Source: Pseudovibrio brasiliensis (lineage in GTDB: Bacteria; Pseudomonadota; Alphaproteobacteria; Rhizobiales; Stappiaceae). From it: a DNA stretch of 64,000 nucleotides. Shown piece by piece: positions 44,304 to 53,616 of this stretch. The stretch is taken from assembly GCF_018282095.1 (NCBI RefSeq), contig NZ_CP074126.1, forward strand, positions 2,118,501 through 2,182,500, in the 5' to 3' direction. Position numbers and translations under genes: made by a program. The notes beneath the pieces were generated by a model. That model was not told the origin of the DNA. It was given only the letters and a program-made list of their open reading frames with translations, and ran no database searches. Within the stretch, counting starts at the first letter, position 1; the number at the start of each line of letters is the position of its first letter.

Positions 44304-45062
44304 ATGCTGAACCAGTTTGATTTGAATGGAAAAACTGCAATCGTAACGGGCTGTGACACTGGTCTGGGTCAGGCGATGGCTGTTGGGCTTGCTAAAGCTG
44401 GCTGCGATATCGTTGGCGTCAATGTGGTGGAGCCAAAAGACACCATTGCCGTAATGGCCGAAACAGGCCGCAAGTTTTTCGATCTGCGCGCAGACCTGAG
44501 CAACAAAGAGGCTCTTCCGGGTGTGGTTGCCGACGCCGTTGCTGTTACCGGTAAAGTCGATATTCTGGTCAACAATGCTGGCATCATCCGCCGCGAAGAC
44601 GCGCTGGAGTTCTCTGAGGATGACTGGGATGCGGTGATGAACCTCAACATCCGCTCGCTCTTCTTCCTCTCCCAGCTGGTAGCAAAGCAGTTCGTTAAGC
44701 AAGGCAACGGCGGAAAAATCATCAACGTCGCCTCCATGCTTTCCTATCAGGGCGGCATTCGCGTTCCATCTTACACCGCCTCCAAAAGCGCTGTTTTGGG
44801 TCTGACCCGCGCGCTGGCGAATGAATGGGCAAAGCATGGCATCAACGTCAACGCAATCGCGCCGGGCTACATGGCAACCAACAACACCGCAGCGCTGCGG
44901 GCTGATGCGGATCGCAATCAGGCTATTTTGGAACGCATTCCGGCAGAACGTTGGGGTGAACCAACGGACGTTGCTGGACCATGCGTCTTCCTCGCGTCTG
45001 AGGCCGCGTCTTACGTCAACGGCTTCACCATTGCCGTGGATGGCGGCTGGCTCGCCCGCTAA
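44304..45062 (+). CDS. kduD: 2-dehydro-3-deoxy-D-gluconate 5-dehydrogenase KduD
   Basis: A 252-residue short-chain dehydrogenase with the nucleotide motif TGCDTGLG at 15-22, the NNAG motif near 90-93, catalytic Ser144, and Y-T-A-S-K at 157-161. The opening LNGKTAIVTGCDTGLGQAMA and the ending FTIAVDGGWLAR are typical of KduD. It reduces 2,5-diketo-3-deoxygluconate to 2-keto-3-deoxygluconate in uronate breakdown. It starts 11 bases after the GH28 gene and is followed by kduI, its pathway partner. Confidence 0.93.
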   Translation: MLNQFDLNGKTAIVTGCDTGLGQAMAVGLAKAGCDIVGVNVVEPKDTIAVMAETGRKFFDLRADLSNKEALPGVVADAVAVTGKVDILVNNAGIIRREDALEFSEDDWDAVMNLNIRSLFFLSQLVAKQFVKQGNGGKIINVASMLSYQGGIRVPSYTASKSAVLGLTRALANEWAKHGINVNAIAPGYMATNNTAALRADADRNQAILERIPAERWGEPTDVAGPCVFLASEAASYVNGFTIAVDGGWLAR

Positions 45063-45104
45063 CTGAATTACAAACCGAAAACGAAGAACGCGCAGTTGAA
45101 CAAC

Positions 45105-45128
45105 TGGGCGCACGGAGATCTGCGCCCA
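45105..45128 (+). other. Hairpin between kduD and kduI
   Basis: An 8-base-pair stem (TGGGCGCA/TGCGCCCA) with an 8-base loop lies in the 90-base gap before kduI, ending about 25 bases ahead of its ATG. No T run follows. It may be a processing or stability element. Confidence 0.45.
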
Positions 45129-45152
45129 ATCGCCGAATTTTAGGAGATTATC

Positions 45153-45989
45153 ATGGAAGTCAGACAGGCAATTCACAGCGAGCACGCCAAGACACTGGAC
45201 ACAGAAGGCCTGCGCCGCGAATTCCTCATCGAAAGCATCTTTGCTGCCGATGAAATCACTATGACCTACAGCCACGTAGACCGCATCATTGTCGGCGGAG
45301 TCATGCCGGTGAACACGGAAGTCGTGCTGGAAGCAGACTACGGCAAGAAACTGGGCGTTTCCTACTTCCTGGAACGCCGCGAAATCGGTTTCATCAACGT
45401 AGGCGGCCCTTCTGTCATCACCGTTGATGGTGAAAGCTATGAAGTAGCTCAGGAAGAAGCGCTTTACGTCGGCATGGGTGCGAAAGACGTCTCTTTCAAG
45501 AGCGTCGATAAGCAGAACCCGGCCAAGCTGTACTACAACTGCGCTCCGGCTCACAAAACCTACCCGAACAAGAAGGTAACGCTGGCAGAAGCTTCTCCAG
45601 TCACTCTGGGCGATGCTGAAAACTGCAATGAACGCACCATCAACAAGTACTTCGTGCCAGATGTGCTGCCAACCTGTCAGCTGCTCATGGGCATGACCAA
45701 GCTGCATCAGGGGTCCATCTGGAACACCATGCCAGCCCACACCCATGATCGCCGTATGGAAGTGTATTTCTACTTCAACATGAACGACGATGCCGCTGTG
45801 GTGCACATAATGGGAGAACCGCAGGAAACCCGTCACCTGTTCGTTCACAATGAGCAGGCCGTGATTTCTCCAAGCTGGTCCATCCATAGCGGTGTTGGTA
45901 CCCAGTCTTACACCTTCATCTGGGGCATGACCGGTGAAAATCAGGAGTTCACCGACATGGATCACATCGCGGTTCCTGACCTGAAATAA
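45153..45989 (+). CDS. kduI: 5-dehydro-4-deoxy-D-glucuronate isomerase KduI
   Basis: A 278-residue cupin-type isomerase. The zinc ligands fall at His196, His198, Glu203 and His245, the same numbers as in the Escherichia coli enzyme, within [15 protein letters not shown] and SWSIHSG. It converts 4-deoxy-5-ketouronate, released by GH105/lyase action, to 2,5-diketo-3-deoxygluconate for KduD. The AGGAG site is at 45142-45146. It is the last gene before an intrinsic terminator. No KDG kinase or KDPG aldolase is in the window. Confidence 0.96.
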   Translation: MEVRQAIHSEHAKTLDTEGLRREFLIESIFAADEITMTYSHVDRIIVGGVMPVNTEVVLEADYGKKLGVSYFLERREIGFINVGGPSVITVDGESYEVAQEEALYVGMGAKDVSFKSVDKQNPAKLYYNCAPAHKTYPNKKVTLAEASPVTLGDAENCNERTINKYFVPDVLPTCQLLMGMTKLHQGSIWNTMPAHTHDRRMEVYFYFNMNDDAAVVHIMGEPQETRHLFVHNEQAVISPSWSIHSGVGTQSYTFIWGMTGENQEFTDMDHIAVPDLK

Positions 45990-46018
45990 TCATCGCCAGA
46001 TCCGTTGAAAACCAACGA

Positions 46019-46047
46019 GCCTCGCTTCAAATGAAGCGGGGTTTTTT
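46019..46047 (+). terminator. Intrinsic terminator of the uronate operon
   Basis: A 9-base-pair stem (CCTCGCTTC with GAAGCGGGG, one G-T pair) closes an AAAT loop and is followed directly by TTTTTT. It lies about 30 bases past the kduI stop. Confidence 0.9.
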
Positions 46048-46282
46048 GCTGTGTGGGCAGGCGAGGGATCACATATCCCCAAAAACTCAGAGTGATAAAA
46101 CAGGCGCAAATTGTCTCAGTGGTACATCTGAGAGCTGCCGCCAGTGTCATCTACAGACTGAAATCTGATCCGCAATAAATCCATATAACCTCTGATATTT
46201 TTGCCGATCCAGCTGAACGGGCAGGGCACCCATGCATTCAGTATGCCTGAAATGAGCTGGAATAATTCCAGAAAATGACTCA

Positions 46283-46308
46283 CGCAAACGTTTGCGCAAA
46301 CGGTTGCG
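46283..46308. promoter_or_regulatory. Tandem LacI-family operators before rbsD
   Basis: CGCAAACGTTTGCG (46283-46296) is a perfect 14-base palindrome with the central CG typical of LacI/GalR operators. It runs straight into CGCAAACGGTTGCG (46295-46308), the same site with one change. They lie 60-85 bases before the rbsD start and most likely bind the RbsR-type repressor encoded at 50255-51250. The rest of 46048-46367 shows no gene. Confidence 0.8.
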
Positions 46309-46367
46309 TAACTCATGCGCGCCTGTTAACGTCTCTTCAATCGAGACAACGCGGAGGACTTGCTGCA

Positions 46368-46787
46368 ATGAAGAAGGGCGTACTTTTAAACGCTCCGGTC
46401 TCTAGCATTATCTCTCATATGGGCCATGGGGATGGTCTTTGTGTGGGAGATGCCGGGCTCCCAATTTCCAAGGATGTCGAGCGTATCGACCTTGCAATTA
46501 CAAAGGGCCTGCCGGGCATGCTGGAAACAGCAAGCGCGATCACAGCTGAAATGCAGGTGGAGCGGGTTGTTATTGCTGAAGAGCTGATCGAACAGCAGCC
46601 AGCCTATCATTTGCGTTTGCGCTCACTGATTGCCGAAATTGCAAAATGTCAGGGCACCAACGTAGAGACCACAACTGTCTCTCATGAAGAATTTAAGGCA
46701 TTAACGGGCAAATGCCGAGCCGTGGTGCGCACGGGAGAATGCACACCCTACGCCAATGTGATTTTCTATTCAGGCGTGACGTTCTGA
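46368..46787 (+). CDS. rbsD: D-ribose pyranase RbsD
   Basis: A 139-residue protein; ATG at 46368 follows GGAGG at 46353-46357. The catalytic His20 sits in HMGHGD. The C-terminal part RTGECTPYANVIFYSGVTF matches the RbsD ending. RbsD interconverts pyranose and furanose forms of ribose so that RbsK can act. It opens the operon. Confidence 0.95.
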   Translation: MKKGVLLNAPVSSIISHMGHGDGLCVGDAGLPISKDVERIDLAITKGLPGMLETASAITAEMQVERVVIAEELIEQQPAYHLRLRSLIAEIAKCQGTNVETTTVSHEEFKALTGKCRAVVRTGECTPYANVIFYSGVTF

Positions 46788-46830
46788 GGAAAGTCTACAA
46801 AACCATTCGGGCTTTGGGAGAGGACACCCA

Positions 46831-48324
46831 GTGACAACCCTTCTTCAACTTCAGGGAATTGAAAAATCCTTCTCCGGGATCAACGTGCTCAAATCCGTTG
46901 ATCTGACCATCCGTGCCGGGCGTGTTGTGGCTCTGGCCGGTGAAAACGGAGCCGGCAAATCAACCCTGATGAAAATCATATCGGGCATCTATCAGCGCGA
47001 TGCGGGTAAAGTGGTCTACAAGGGCAAGGAAGTAGAGTTCACCACCGCGCGTCAGTCCATGGATGCCGGAATTGGCATTATCCACCAAGAACTTAATCTG
47101 CTTCCTGAACTCTCCGTCGCTGAGAACATATATCTGGGTCGCGAACCGACCAAACTTGGCAAAATCCAGTGGGATGAGATTGAGCGGGAAAGCAAAAAAT
47201 ACCTTGCGCAGCTGAAGCAAGATATTGATCCTAAAACCCCTCTGGGCAAGCTTTCCATCGCACAGCAGCAAATGGTTGAGATCGCAAAAGCGCTCTCGCT
47301 GAATGCTGAAGTGATCATCATGGATGAGCCGACCGATGCGCTCACCGATATTGAGACTGCAATCCTGTTCGAAGTCGTCGATGAGCTGCGCGCACAAGGC
47401 AAAGGCCTCGTCTTCATCTCACACCGTCTGGGCGAAATCTTCCAGATGTGTGACGACATCGCAATTCTGCGCGACGGTGAAATGGTCCATCAGGGCCCGG
47501 TCTCTGAAATCACAGAGGACGACCTGATCCGCCACATGGTGGGCCGCGAACTTTCTGATCAGTACCCATTTGTGCCAGCTGTTCCGGGCGATGTGCGCAT
47601 CGAAGTTGAAAAGCTCACCGCACACGGCGCCAAGGAAATCTCCTTCACTGCCCATGCTGGTGAAGTGGTTGGTTTTGCTGGCCTCGTTGGGGCAGGGCGA
47701 ACAGAGCTGGCAAAGGCCATCTTTGGCGCCAACCCAATCAAAAGCGGTGCAGTCAAAATCGACGGCAAGGAGATCCGCCTCAGATCTCCGCAGGATGGCG
47801 TGAAAGCGCAGATCGGCTACGTCACCGAAGACCGTAAGCAGGAAGGCCTTGTTCAGTCTCAGGAGCTGGGCACCAACATGTCCCTCACAGGACTGGACCG
47901 TTTCTGCAATGCGTTTGGTTTCGTCAACAAAGCCTCTGAAGCGGTCACCATCAGCGAGTACATCGAAGCCTTCGCCATCAAGACCAGGGATGCAAACACC
48001 ATCATCTCCAATCTGTCCGGTGGCAACCAGCAAAAGGTCTCCATCGCCAAGTCACTGGTGCCGGAGCCAAAGGTTCTCATCCTTGATGAACCAACACGTG
48101 GGGTGGATGTTGGCGCAAAACGCGAAATCTACACGCTGATCAACAAGCTGAAGGCAGAGGGTCTTTGCATCCTGCTGATCTCCTCCGACATGCCAGAGCT
48201 TCTGGGCATCTCTGATCGCATCCTCGTCTTGTCCAGCGGCAAGCTGACCGGATCGTTCGCGCGAGACGAAGCCACACAAGAAAACATAATGCGCTGCGCC
48301 GTTGCAGGCCAAACAAACGGGTAA
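46831..48324 (+). CDS. rbsA: Ribose ABC transporter ATPase RbsA (two-domain)
   Basis: A 497-residue fusion of two ABC ATPase domains. The first has Walker A GENGAGKS at 37-44, signature-like LSIAQQQMVEIAKAL and Walker B VIIMDEPTDALTD. The second has signature LSGGNQQKVSIAKSL and Walker B ILDEPTRGVDVGAK, with a degenerate Walker A (GLVGAGRTEL), as normal for sugar ATPases of this class. GTG at 46831 is the start, preceded by GGGAGAGGA. It partners with RbsC and RbsB. Confidence 0.95.
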   Translation: MTTLLQLQGIEKSFSGINVLKSVDLTIRAGRVVALAGENGAGKSTLMKIISGIYQRDAGKVVYKGKEVEFTTARQSMDAGIGIIHQELNLLPELSVAENIYLGREPTKLGKIQWDEIERESKKYLAQLKQDIDPKTPLGKLSIAQQQMVEIAKALSLNAEVIIMDEPTDALTDIETAILFEVVDELRAQGKGLVFISHRLGEIFQMCDDIAILRDGEMVHQGPVSEITEDDLIRHMVGRELSDQYPFVPAVPGDVRIEVEKLTAHGAKEISFTAHAGEVVGFAGLVGAGRTELAKAIFGANPIKSGAVKIDGKEIRLRSPQDGVKAQIGYVTEDRKQEGLVQSQELGTNMSLTGLDRFCNAFGFVNKASEAVTISEYIEAFAIKTRDANTIISNLSGGNQQKVSIAKSLVPEPKVLILDEPTRGVDVGAKREIYTLINKLKAEGLCILLISSDMPELLGISDRILVLSSGKLTGSFARDEATQENIMRCAVAGQTNG

Positions 48325-48329
48325 AACAG

Positions 48330-49274
48330 ATGAAGCTCAACGACTTTATCAGTGAAAATAAGTCTCTGATTGGCCTGATTATCCTGATGGCCGCAGTGTC
48401 CTTCGCCAACGCCAACTTCCTCGGCGTTGACAACATGCTCAACATCCTGCGTCAGACCTCGATCAACGCCGTCATTGCCATGGGCATGACCTTCGTGATC
48501 CTGACAGCAGGCATCGATCTGGCGGTCGGGTCCATTCTGGCCTTCGCAGGCGCCATCTGCGCAAGCCTGATCGGCATGGACACACCGCTTGTCATCGCGT
48601 TGTTCATCACCATCATGGTGGGCGCAGGCCTCGGTGCCACCAGTGGTGTGATCATCAGCTACTTCAACGTCCAGCCATTCATCGCAACTCTGGTCGGCAT
48701 GACTATGATCCGCGGTGCGACGCTGGTCTACACGCAAGGTCGCCCGATCTCCACCGGTTACTTCGATGTGGCTGAAAGCTTCTACCAGTTTGGTGGTGGT
48801 TACATCTTCGGTATTCCGAACCCGGTGATCCTGATGGTCCTCATCTTCGCGATCTGCTGGTTCATCCTCAGTCAGACCCGTTTCGGTCGTTACGTTTACG
48901 CCATTGGCGGCAATGAGAACGTGGCGCGCCTGTCTGGCATCAACGTCAAAAAAGTCAAAATTCTTGTCTACGCCCTCAGCGGTGCGCTCGCAGCACTGGC
49001 AGGCATCATCCTGACAGCACGTCTTGAATCTGCACAGCCAACAGCTGGTCTTGGTTACGAGCTCGACGCGATTGCAGCCGTGGTTCTTGGTGGCACCAGC
49101 CTCGCTGGCGGCAAAGGCCGGATCTTCGGCACCATTATTGGTGCCCTTATCATCGGTGTGTTGAATAACGCACTGAATATTATGGATGTTTCATCCTACT
49201 ACCAGATGATCGCAAAAGGTGCGGTTATCCTTCTGGCGGTTGTCGTCGACAGCCGTGGCAAATCAAACGCGTGA
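48330..49274 (+). CDS. rbsC: Ribose ABC transporter permease RbsC
   Basis: A 314-residue polytopic inner-membrane protein with eight or more hydrophobic segments. Family stretches include [44 protein letters not shown] and the conserved [20 protein letters not shown]. It forms the ribose channel with RbsA driving transport. The gene starts 5 bases after rbsA and precedes rbsB by 29 bases. Confidence 0.95.
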   Translation: MKLNDFISENKSLIGLIILMAAVSFANANFLGVDNMLNILRQTSINAVIAMGMTFVILTAGIDLAVGSILAFAGAICASLIGMDTPLVIALFITIMVGAGLGATSGVIISYFNVQPFIATLVGMTMIRGATLVYTQGRPISTGYFDVAESFYQFGGGYIFGIPNPVILMVLIFAICWFILSQTRFGRYVYAIGGNENVARLSGINVKKVKILVYALSGALAALAGIILTARLESAQPTAGLGYELDAIAAVVLGGTSLAGGKGRIFGTIIGALIIGVLNNALNIMDVSSYYQMIAKGAVILLAVVVDSRGKSNA

Positions 49275-49303
49275 GCAAACAAACTGAACCTCGGGAGGTT
49301 TCT

Positions 49304-50185
49304 ATGAAAAAACTAGTGAGTTTGGCAGCAGGTGCTGCTCTTCTTCTCGGCTCCACAGCAGTTTCTATGGCACAGGACACATTGGCTCTGGTCGTGTCCA
49401 CACTGAACAATCCGTTCTTTGTGACCCTGAAAGAAGGTGCAGAAGCTCGCGCAAATGAGCTTGGCTACAAAATCGTTGTTCTCGACAGCCAGAACGATCC
49501 GGCTAAAGAGCTGGCAAACGTGGAAGACGTTCTCAGCAAAAACGTTGCTCTGCTGATGATCAACCCAACTGACTCTGACGCAGTTTCCAGCTCCATCCGC
49601 GCTGCAAACCGCAAGGACGTTCCGGTTGTTACGCTCGACCGTGGTGCTGCACGCGGCAAAGTGGTTTCCCACGTTGCGTCTGACAACATCCTCGGCGGTG
49701 AAATGGCTGGTGAGCTGATCGTTGAAACTCTGCGCGGCAGCGGCAAAATCGTTGAGCTGGAAGGTGTTCCAGGCACTTCTGCAGCACGTGACCGTGGCAC
49801 AGGCTTCAAAAAAGCAATGCACGGCGCATCCGGCATCGAACTGGTTGCAGTTCAGCCAGCTGACTTTGACCGCACCAAAGGCCTGAACGTGATGGAAAAC
49901 ATCCTGCAGGCACAGCCAGAAATCGATGCAGTGTTCGCACACAACGATGAAATGGCTCTGGGCGCAATCAAGGCAATTGAAGCTGCAAACCGCGACATCA
50001 TTGTCGTTGGCTTCGACGGCACCGATGACGGCGTAAAAGCTGTTGAAGAAGGCGCAATGCTGGCAACTGTTGCTCAGCAGGCTGGCATGATCGGTTCCAT
50101 CGGCGTAGACACTGCGGATAAAGTCCTTAAAGGTGAAAAAGTCGACGCGTACACTCCAGTTGCGCTGAAACTTGTAACCAAGTAA
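49304..50185 (+). CDS. rbsB: Periplasmic D-ribose-binding protein RbsB
   Basis: A 293-residue periplasmic protein with signal peptide [17 protein letters not shown] and probable cleavage after S-M-A before Gln24. The mature start [26 protein letters not shown] is typical of RbsB. ATG at 49304 lies behind GGGAGG. It matches the ribose-binding family ([33 protein letters not shown]). A hairpin follows the gene, which may raise its message level above the regulator and kinase genes. Confidence 0.95.
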   Translation: MKKLVSLAAGAALLLGSTAVSMAQDTLALVVSTLNNPFFVTLKEGAEARANELGYKIVVLDSQNDPAKELANVEDVLSKNVALLMINPTDSDAVSSSIRAANRKDVPVVTLDRGAARGKVVSHVASDNILGGEMAGELIVETLRGSGKIVELEGVPGTSAARDRGTGFKKAMHGASGIELVAVQPADFDRTKGLNVMENILQAQPEIDAVFAHNDEMALGAIKAIEAANRDIIVVGFDGTDDGVKAVEEGAMLATVAQQAGMIGSIGVDTADKVLKGEKVDAYTPVALKLVTK

Positions 50186-50207
50186 GTGCAAGTAATCTGA
50201 ATAAAAT

Positions 50208-50233
50208 CGGGTTTGGCGTAAGCGCCAGACCCG
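50208..50233 (+). other. Hairpin after rbsB (partial terminator or stabiliser)
   Basis: An 11-base-pair stem (CGGGTTTGGCG pairing with CGCCAGACCCG, one G-T pair) with a TAAG loop, followed by ACTCTTT. The T content is modest, so read-through into rbsR and rbsK is expected. Confidence 0.6.
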
Positions 50234-50254
50234 ACTCTTTAAACCGGAGCGGAA

Positions 50255-51250
50255 ATGGTCAGTATCAAGGATGTTGCACAAGCTGCGGGGGTCTCCGCAT
50301 CTACAGTGTCTCACGTGATCAACGAGACACGCTATGTTGCTCCCCTGACCAAGCAAAAAGTGGAGGAAGCCATCCAGTCCCTTGGTTTCCAGCCAAGTAT
50401 GATGGCCCGCGCGCTCAAGGTTAAACGCACCAACATCATCGGCATGTTGGTCTCCAGCAGCTCCAACCCATTCTTCGCAGACGTTGTTCGCGGTGTGGAA
50501 GAGGGCTGCTACCAGCACAATTTCAGTCTCATTCTGTGCAACTCAGGTCATCAGTCCGACAGGCAGCTGGCAAATCTCAACACATTGCTTCAGCGCCGCA
50601 TTGATGCCCTCATGGTGATGACCACCAAGACAGATCCGGCGCTTTACGAGCAGCTCAGCAAACTGGGCAAACTGCCAAAGGCCATTCTGGATTCCGCCCC
50701 GCATCCAAACGCCTGCACCCTGCAGGATGACTCCGTTCTGGGTGGCAGGCTGGCAACCGAACACCTGATCAATCGCGGCCTGACCAAAATCGGTTGCCTC
50801 ATGGGCCCGCAGGATCATCCGCGTTCTATTGAGCGTTACAAAGGCTACAAAACGGCCATGGAAGCAGCGGGCTTGCCCGTGGAAGAAAAGTGGCAATCTG
50901 CCGGTCTTCTCACCGCATCTGGCGGCTATGAAGGCATGAAGCAAATTCTGGAAGCGGACAGCCAGCCAGAAGCCATCTTCGCCTTCAACGACCTTATGGC
51001 CATGGGCGCCTATCGCGCCATTCAGGAGCGCGGCCTACGCATTCCCGAAGACATCTCTGTTATCGGGTACGATGACGTGGAGTATGCCTCCTACATGGCG
51101 CCAACGCTGACAACCATCAAACAGCCCAGTTTCGAGCTCGGGCTAAGCGCTGCAGAAGCGCTGATCAATCATCTGGAAGAGAAGACAGAGATGCCACCCG
51201 TGATCAAACTGGTGCCAGAACTCGTCGTCCGCAGCTCCGTTATTAACTAG
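50255..51250 (+). CDS. rbsR: LacI-family ribose repressor RbsR
   Basis: A 331-residue regulator with the N-terminal LacI helix-turn-helix (IKDVAQAAGVSASTVSHVIN, residues 4-23), followed by a ribose-binding-like effector domain (SSNPFFADVVRGVEEGCY, IPEDISVIGYDDVEYASYMAPTLTTI). It lies within the rbs operon between rbsB and rbsK and probably binds the tandem operators at 46283-46308, released by ribose. Start ATG at 50255 follows CGGAGCGGA. Confidence 0.9.
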   Translation: MVSIKDVAQAAGVSASTVSHVINETRYVAPLTKQKVEEAIQSLGFQPSMMARALKVKRTNIIGMLVSSSSNPFFADVVRGVEEGCYQHNFSLILCNSGHQSDRQLANLNTLLQRRIDALMVMTTKTDPALYEQLSKLGKLPKAILDSAPHPNACTLQDDSVLGGRLATEHLINRGLTKIGCLMGPQDHPRSIERYKGYKTAMEAAGLPVEEKWQSAGLLTASGGYEGMKQILEADSQPEAIFAFNDLMAMGAYRAIQERGLRIPEDISVIGYDDVEYASYMAPTLTTIKQPSFELGLSAAEALINHLEEKTEMPPVIKLVPELVVRSSVIN

Positions 51251-51259
51251 GAATAACTC

Positions 51260-52177
51260 ATGTCCATCGCCATTGTCGGTTCCATCAATGTTGATATCAC
51301 AACCCGTTCTGACCGCTTGCCTCAGCCGGGCGAAACGCTGCATGGACACAGCTACGCCATCAACCTGGGTGGCAAGGGCTGCAATCAGGCCGTTGCCGCT
51401 TCCAAACTAGGTGGCGATGCAAAGCTCGTAGGCCGCATCGGCAAGGATGGCTTTGGTGATATCGCGGCCCAGCATCTGGCAGATATGGGCGTTTCAACCG
51501 AGCATGTGCATCTGGATGAAACCCACGGCACTGGCATCGCAGTTATCGGTGTGGACGCGAACTCTGAAAACAGCATCATCGTCATCGGCGGCGCAAATCT
51601 GGCCGTTGATGAAAGTGATCTGGAACGCTCTTCTGACGTGCTGGAAACCGCGAAGATCATGCTCATGCAGCTGGAAATTCCGGTTGAAACCTGCCTGAGC
51701 GCAGCAAAGAAAGTCCGTGCCTCTAGCGGTAAGGTGATCTTCGATCCAGCCCCGGCGCCAGTTCATGGCCTGCCGGAAGGCTTCCTGCAAAACGTGGATG
51801 TTGTCACACCAAACGAGACTGAAACCGAAATCCTCACCGGCTTCCGTCCAACCAACGCAGAAGAAGCTGCCCATGCGGCGAACCTGCTGAGAGAGCAGGG
51901 CGTAGCTGCTGCAGTCGTGAAACTGGGCGCACGCGGTGTCTACTTTAAGGATGAGACAAGCGAAGGGTTCGTAGAGCCATTCAAGGTGAACGCGATCGAC
52001 ACCGTGGCAGCCGGAGATTGCTTCAACGGCGGTCTGGCCTATGCACTGGCTGATGGCAAATCTCTCGCAGAAGCAGTCCGCTTTGCAGCGGCTTGTGGCG
52101 CACTCTCCACCACCAAACACGGCGCAGCCACATCTGCACCAACTCTGGCTGAAGTCGAAGCCCTGATGGGCGCTTAG
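51260..52177 (+). CDS. rbsK: Ribokinase RbsK
   Basis: A 305-residue PfkB-family kinase. The substrate motif GGKGCNQA lies at 38-45 and the C-terminal signature DTVAAGDCFNGG has catalytic Asp253. It phosphorylates D-ribose to ribose 5-phosphate. Related PfkB kinases act on 2-keto-3-deoxygluconate, but the operon context (rbsD, A, C, B) supports ribose. It starts 9 bases after rbsR. The stop codon overlaps the start of an inverted-repeat element. Confidence 0.94.
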   Translation: MSIAIVGSINVDITTRSDRLPQPGETLHGHSYAINLGGKGCNQAVAASKLGGDAKLVGRIGKDGFGDIAAQHLADMGVSTEHVHLDETHGTGIAVIGVDANSENSIIVIGGANLAVDESDLERSSDVLETAKIMLMQLEIPVETCLSAAKKVRASSGKVIFDPAPAPVHGLPEGFLQNVDVVTPNETETEILTGFRPTNAEEAAHAANLLREQGVAAAVVKLGARGVYFKDETSEGFVEPFKVNAIDTVAAGDCFNGGLAYALADGKSLAEAVRFAAACGALSTTKHGAATSAPTLAEVEALMGA

Positions 52178-52281
52178 AGCGCGTTTCGTTTGATTAAACT
52201 TAATCAAACGACAAGAATTCGCTCAAAATAAAAATGTTAGAGCGTGAGGCGTGATTATGAATGAACGCAGGCATGCTCTAA
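52174..52281. repeat. Palindromic REP-like intergenic element
   Basis: A compact repeat-like region after rbsK. CGTTTGATTAA (52187-52197) and TTAATCAAACG (52200-52210) form a perfect dyad around AC, nested inside GAGCG (52177-52181) and CGCTC (52220-52224). A second copy of TTAGAGC (52237-52243) pairs with GCTCTAA (52275-52281). Extended palindromes of this AGAGCG...CGCTCT style are dispersed in many alphaproteobacterial genomes. It may also help terminate the rbs transcript. Confidence 0.65.
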
Positions 52282-52291
52282 GGCTGGTCAT

Positions 52292-52334
52292 ATAAAGCAA
52301 AGTTGGGGTTGGCAGCCTTTTCGCAACCCCAACT
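52292..52334 (-). terminator. Probable terminator of the que operon
   Basis: On the minus strand an 11-base-pair stem (AGTTGGGGTTG/CAACCCCAACT) with a 12-base loop is followed by TTGCTTTAT. It lies about 50 bases past the queF stop. Confidence 0.65.
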
Positions 52335-52384
52335 GATACTGCATCCGGCGCCTCTTTGGATAAGAATACGCCTCAAACAAATGC

Positions 52385-52852
52385 TTAGCCGCGGCCGCGA
52401 TAAGTCGGCACGCCCTGTTCTGGAATCCAGACGCCTTTTGGCTCTTCACCGGTCTGGTAGAACACATCAATCGGAATACCACCACGCGGATACCAGTAAC
52501 CGCCAATACGCAGCCAGATCGGGTTCAGCGTGTCTACCAGACGTTTTCCGATGGAAACGGTGCAGTCTTCGTGGAACGCGCCATGATTGCGGAAGGATGT
52601 CAGGAACAGTTTTAAAGACTTACTCTCAACCAGCCACTGGTCCGGCACATAGTCAATCACCAGATGCGCAAAATCAGGCTGGTTGGTGATCGGGCACAGG
52701 GAGGTGAACTCCGGCGCAGTAAAGCGGATCGCATAAGGCGTACCCTGCTGTGGGTTCGGAACTTTCTCCAGAACAGCTTCTTCAGGGGACTGCGGCTGAA
52801 CAGTGTCACCGCCCAGCATGGTCAGATTTTTATAGATATCGTCTTTGCTCAT
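52385..52852 (-). CDS. queF: NADPH-dependent preQ0 reductase QueF
   Basis: A 155-residue type I (short) QueF. Active-site Cys53 in [10 protein letters not shown], Asp60 and the NADPH-binding motif E-S-K-S-L-K at 76-81 are all present, followed by [11 protein letters not shown] with Glu95. QueF reduces preQ0 to preQ1 in queuosine synthesis. It is the last gene of the queC-D-E-F run, 41 bases after queE. Confidence 0.96.
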   Translation of the reverse strand: MSKDDIYKNLTMLGGDTVQPQSPEEAVLEKVPNPQQGTPYAIRFTAPEFTSLCPITNQPDFAHLVIDYVPDQWLVESKSLKLFLTSFRNHGAFHEDCTVSIGKRLVDTLNPIWLRIGGYWYPRGGIPIDVFYQTGEEPKGVWIPEQGVPTYRGRG

Positions 52853-52893
52853 TGCTCTCTCGAACTCATTTGTCGGTTCAAAGGATTATTGCG

Positions 52894-53616
52894 TTAAACG
52901 CCGCGTTTGTTGCCCCACAGCAGCACATGCAGCTGCGGCAGAATGCGTGGCTTGAACCATTGATCGGAAACAGTTTTGTCCACCAGCCAGTGCATACGGT
53001 CCATGATGCCGTCCATGTCGATGGTCGCATCATCATCCTCAGGTGGAGGAGGGGTGTGGTTGCCCGGCTGCAGGTACATCGGCAAGTAAGGGTAGCGTTC
53101 GCTAACGTCTTTGGCCCAGTCGTAGTCCACATCATCAAACACCACCACTTTGATCACACAGGTGGCGGTGTTGAGCGCAGCATCCAGACAAGCGTCAAAC
53201 TTGTCCCAGTTCACGACCTCGCCAGAAGAAGGCGGCTTAGGGCTCAGCACCAGCGTATCCAGATCCGCAAACCAGTCCCGTGCAACAGAGCCTTGCGTCT
53301 CAATCGCGAACTTGTAGCCTTTGGCTTTGCCAAGCGCGATCAGCTGTGAGAAGTCCTGAATGGCAGGATTGCCGCCGGAAAGAGAAACGGTGATTGGCTG
53401 CCCGCAGGAAAGCTCCTCAACCTTCTTCCAAACGTCCTCACTGTCCATCTGGTCCCAGGTATGACGATAGGCACTGTCCACCGCATGCAAGGTGTCACAC
53501 CAGCTGCACCGGTAGTCACAGCCACCAGCCCGCACAAAAACGGTCGGCTCGCCAATCAGCGCGCCTTCGCCCTGAATGGTTGGCCCAAAGATCTCGCTGA
53601 TACTGAGTTTGCTCAT
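52894..53616 (-). CDS. queE: 7-carboxy-7-deazaguanine synthase QueE
   Basis: A 240-residue radical-SAM enzyme. The cluster-binding motif C-x3-C-x2-C is at Cys33, Cys37 and Cys40 ([10 protein letters not shown]), preceded by the QueE opening [11 protein letters not shown]. It converts carboxytetrahydropterin to 7-carboxy-7-deazaguanine. ATG at 53616 overlaps the queD stop by 4 bases; an upstream in-frame start would lie inside queD. The C-terminal part is somewhat longer than the shortest homologues. Confidence 0.95.
   Translation of the reverse strand: MSKLSISEIFGPTIQGEGALIGEPTVFVRAGGCDYRCSWCDTLHAVDSAYRHTWDQMDSEDVWKKVEELSCGQPITVSLSGGNPAIQDFSQLIALGKAKGYKFAIETQGSVARDWFADLDTLVLSPKPPSSGEVVNWDKFDACLDAALNTATCVIKVVVFDDVDYDWAKDVSERYPYLPMYLQPGNHTPPPPEDDDATIDMDGIMDRMHWLVDKTVSDQWFKPRILPQLHVLLWGNKRGV

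Noticed and set aside
44289-45965. Long minus-strand open frame (558 codons) opposite kduD and kduI
   Set aside because: It lies entirely across two well-recognised genes on the other strand, has no recognisable motif, and is explained by codon bias of the real genes.
49313-50518. Minus-strand open frame of 401 codons opposite rbsB and rbsR
   Set aside because: Antisense to clear rbs genes; Cys/His/Phe-rich composition is typical of a shadow frame.
51260-52177. RbsK as a 2-keto-3-deoxygluconate kinase completing the kdu pathway
   Set aside because: The operon (rbsD, A, C, B, R) and the GGKGCNQA motif support ribokinase; the uronate operon ends at a terminator before rbsD.
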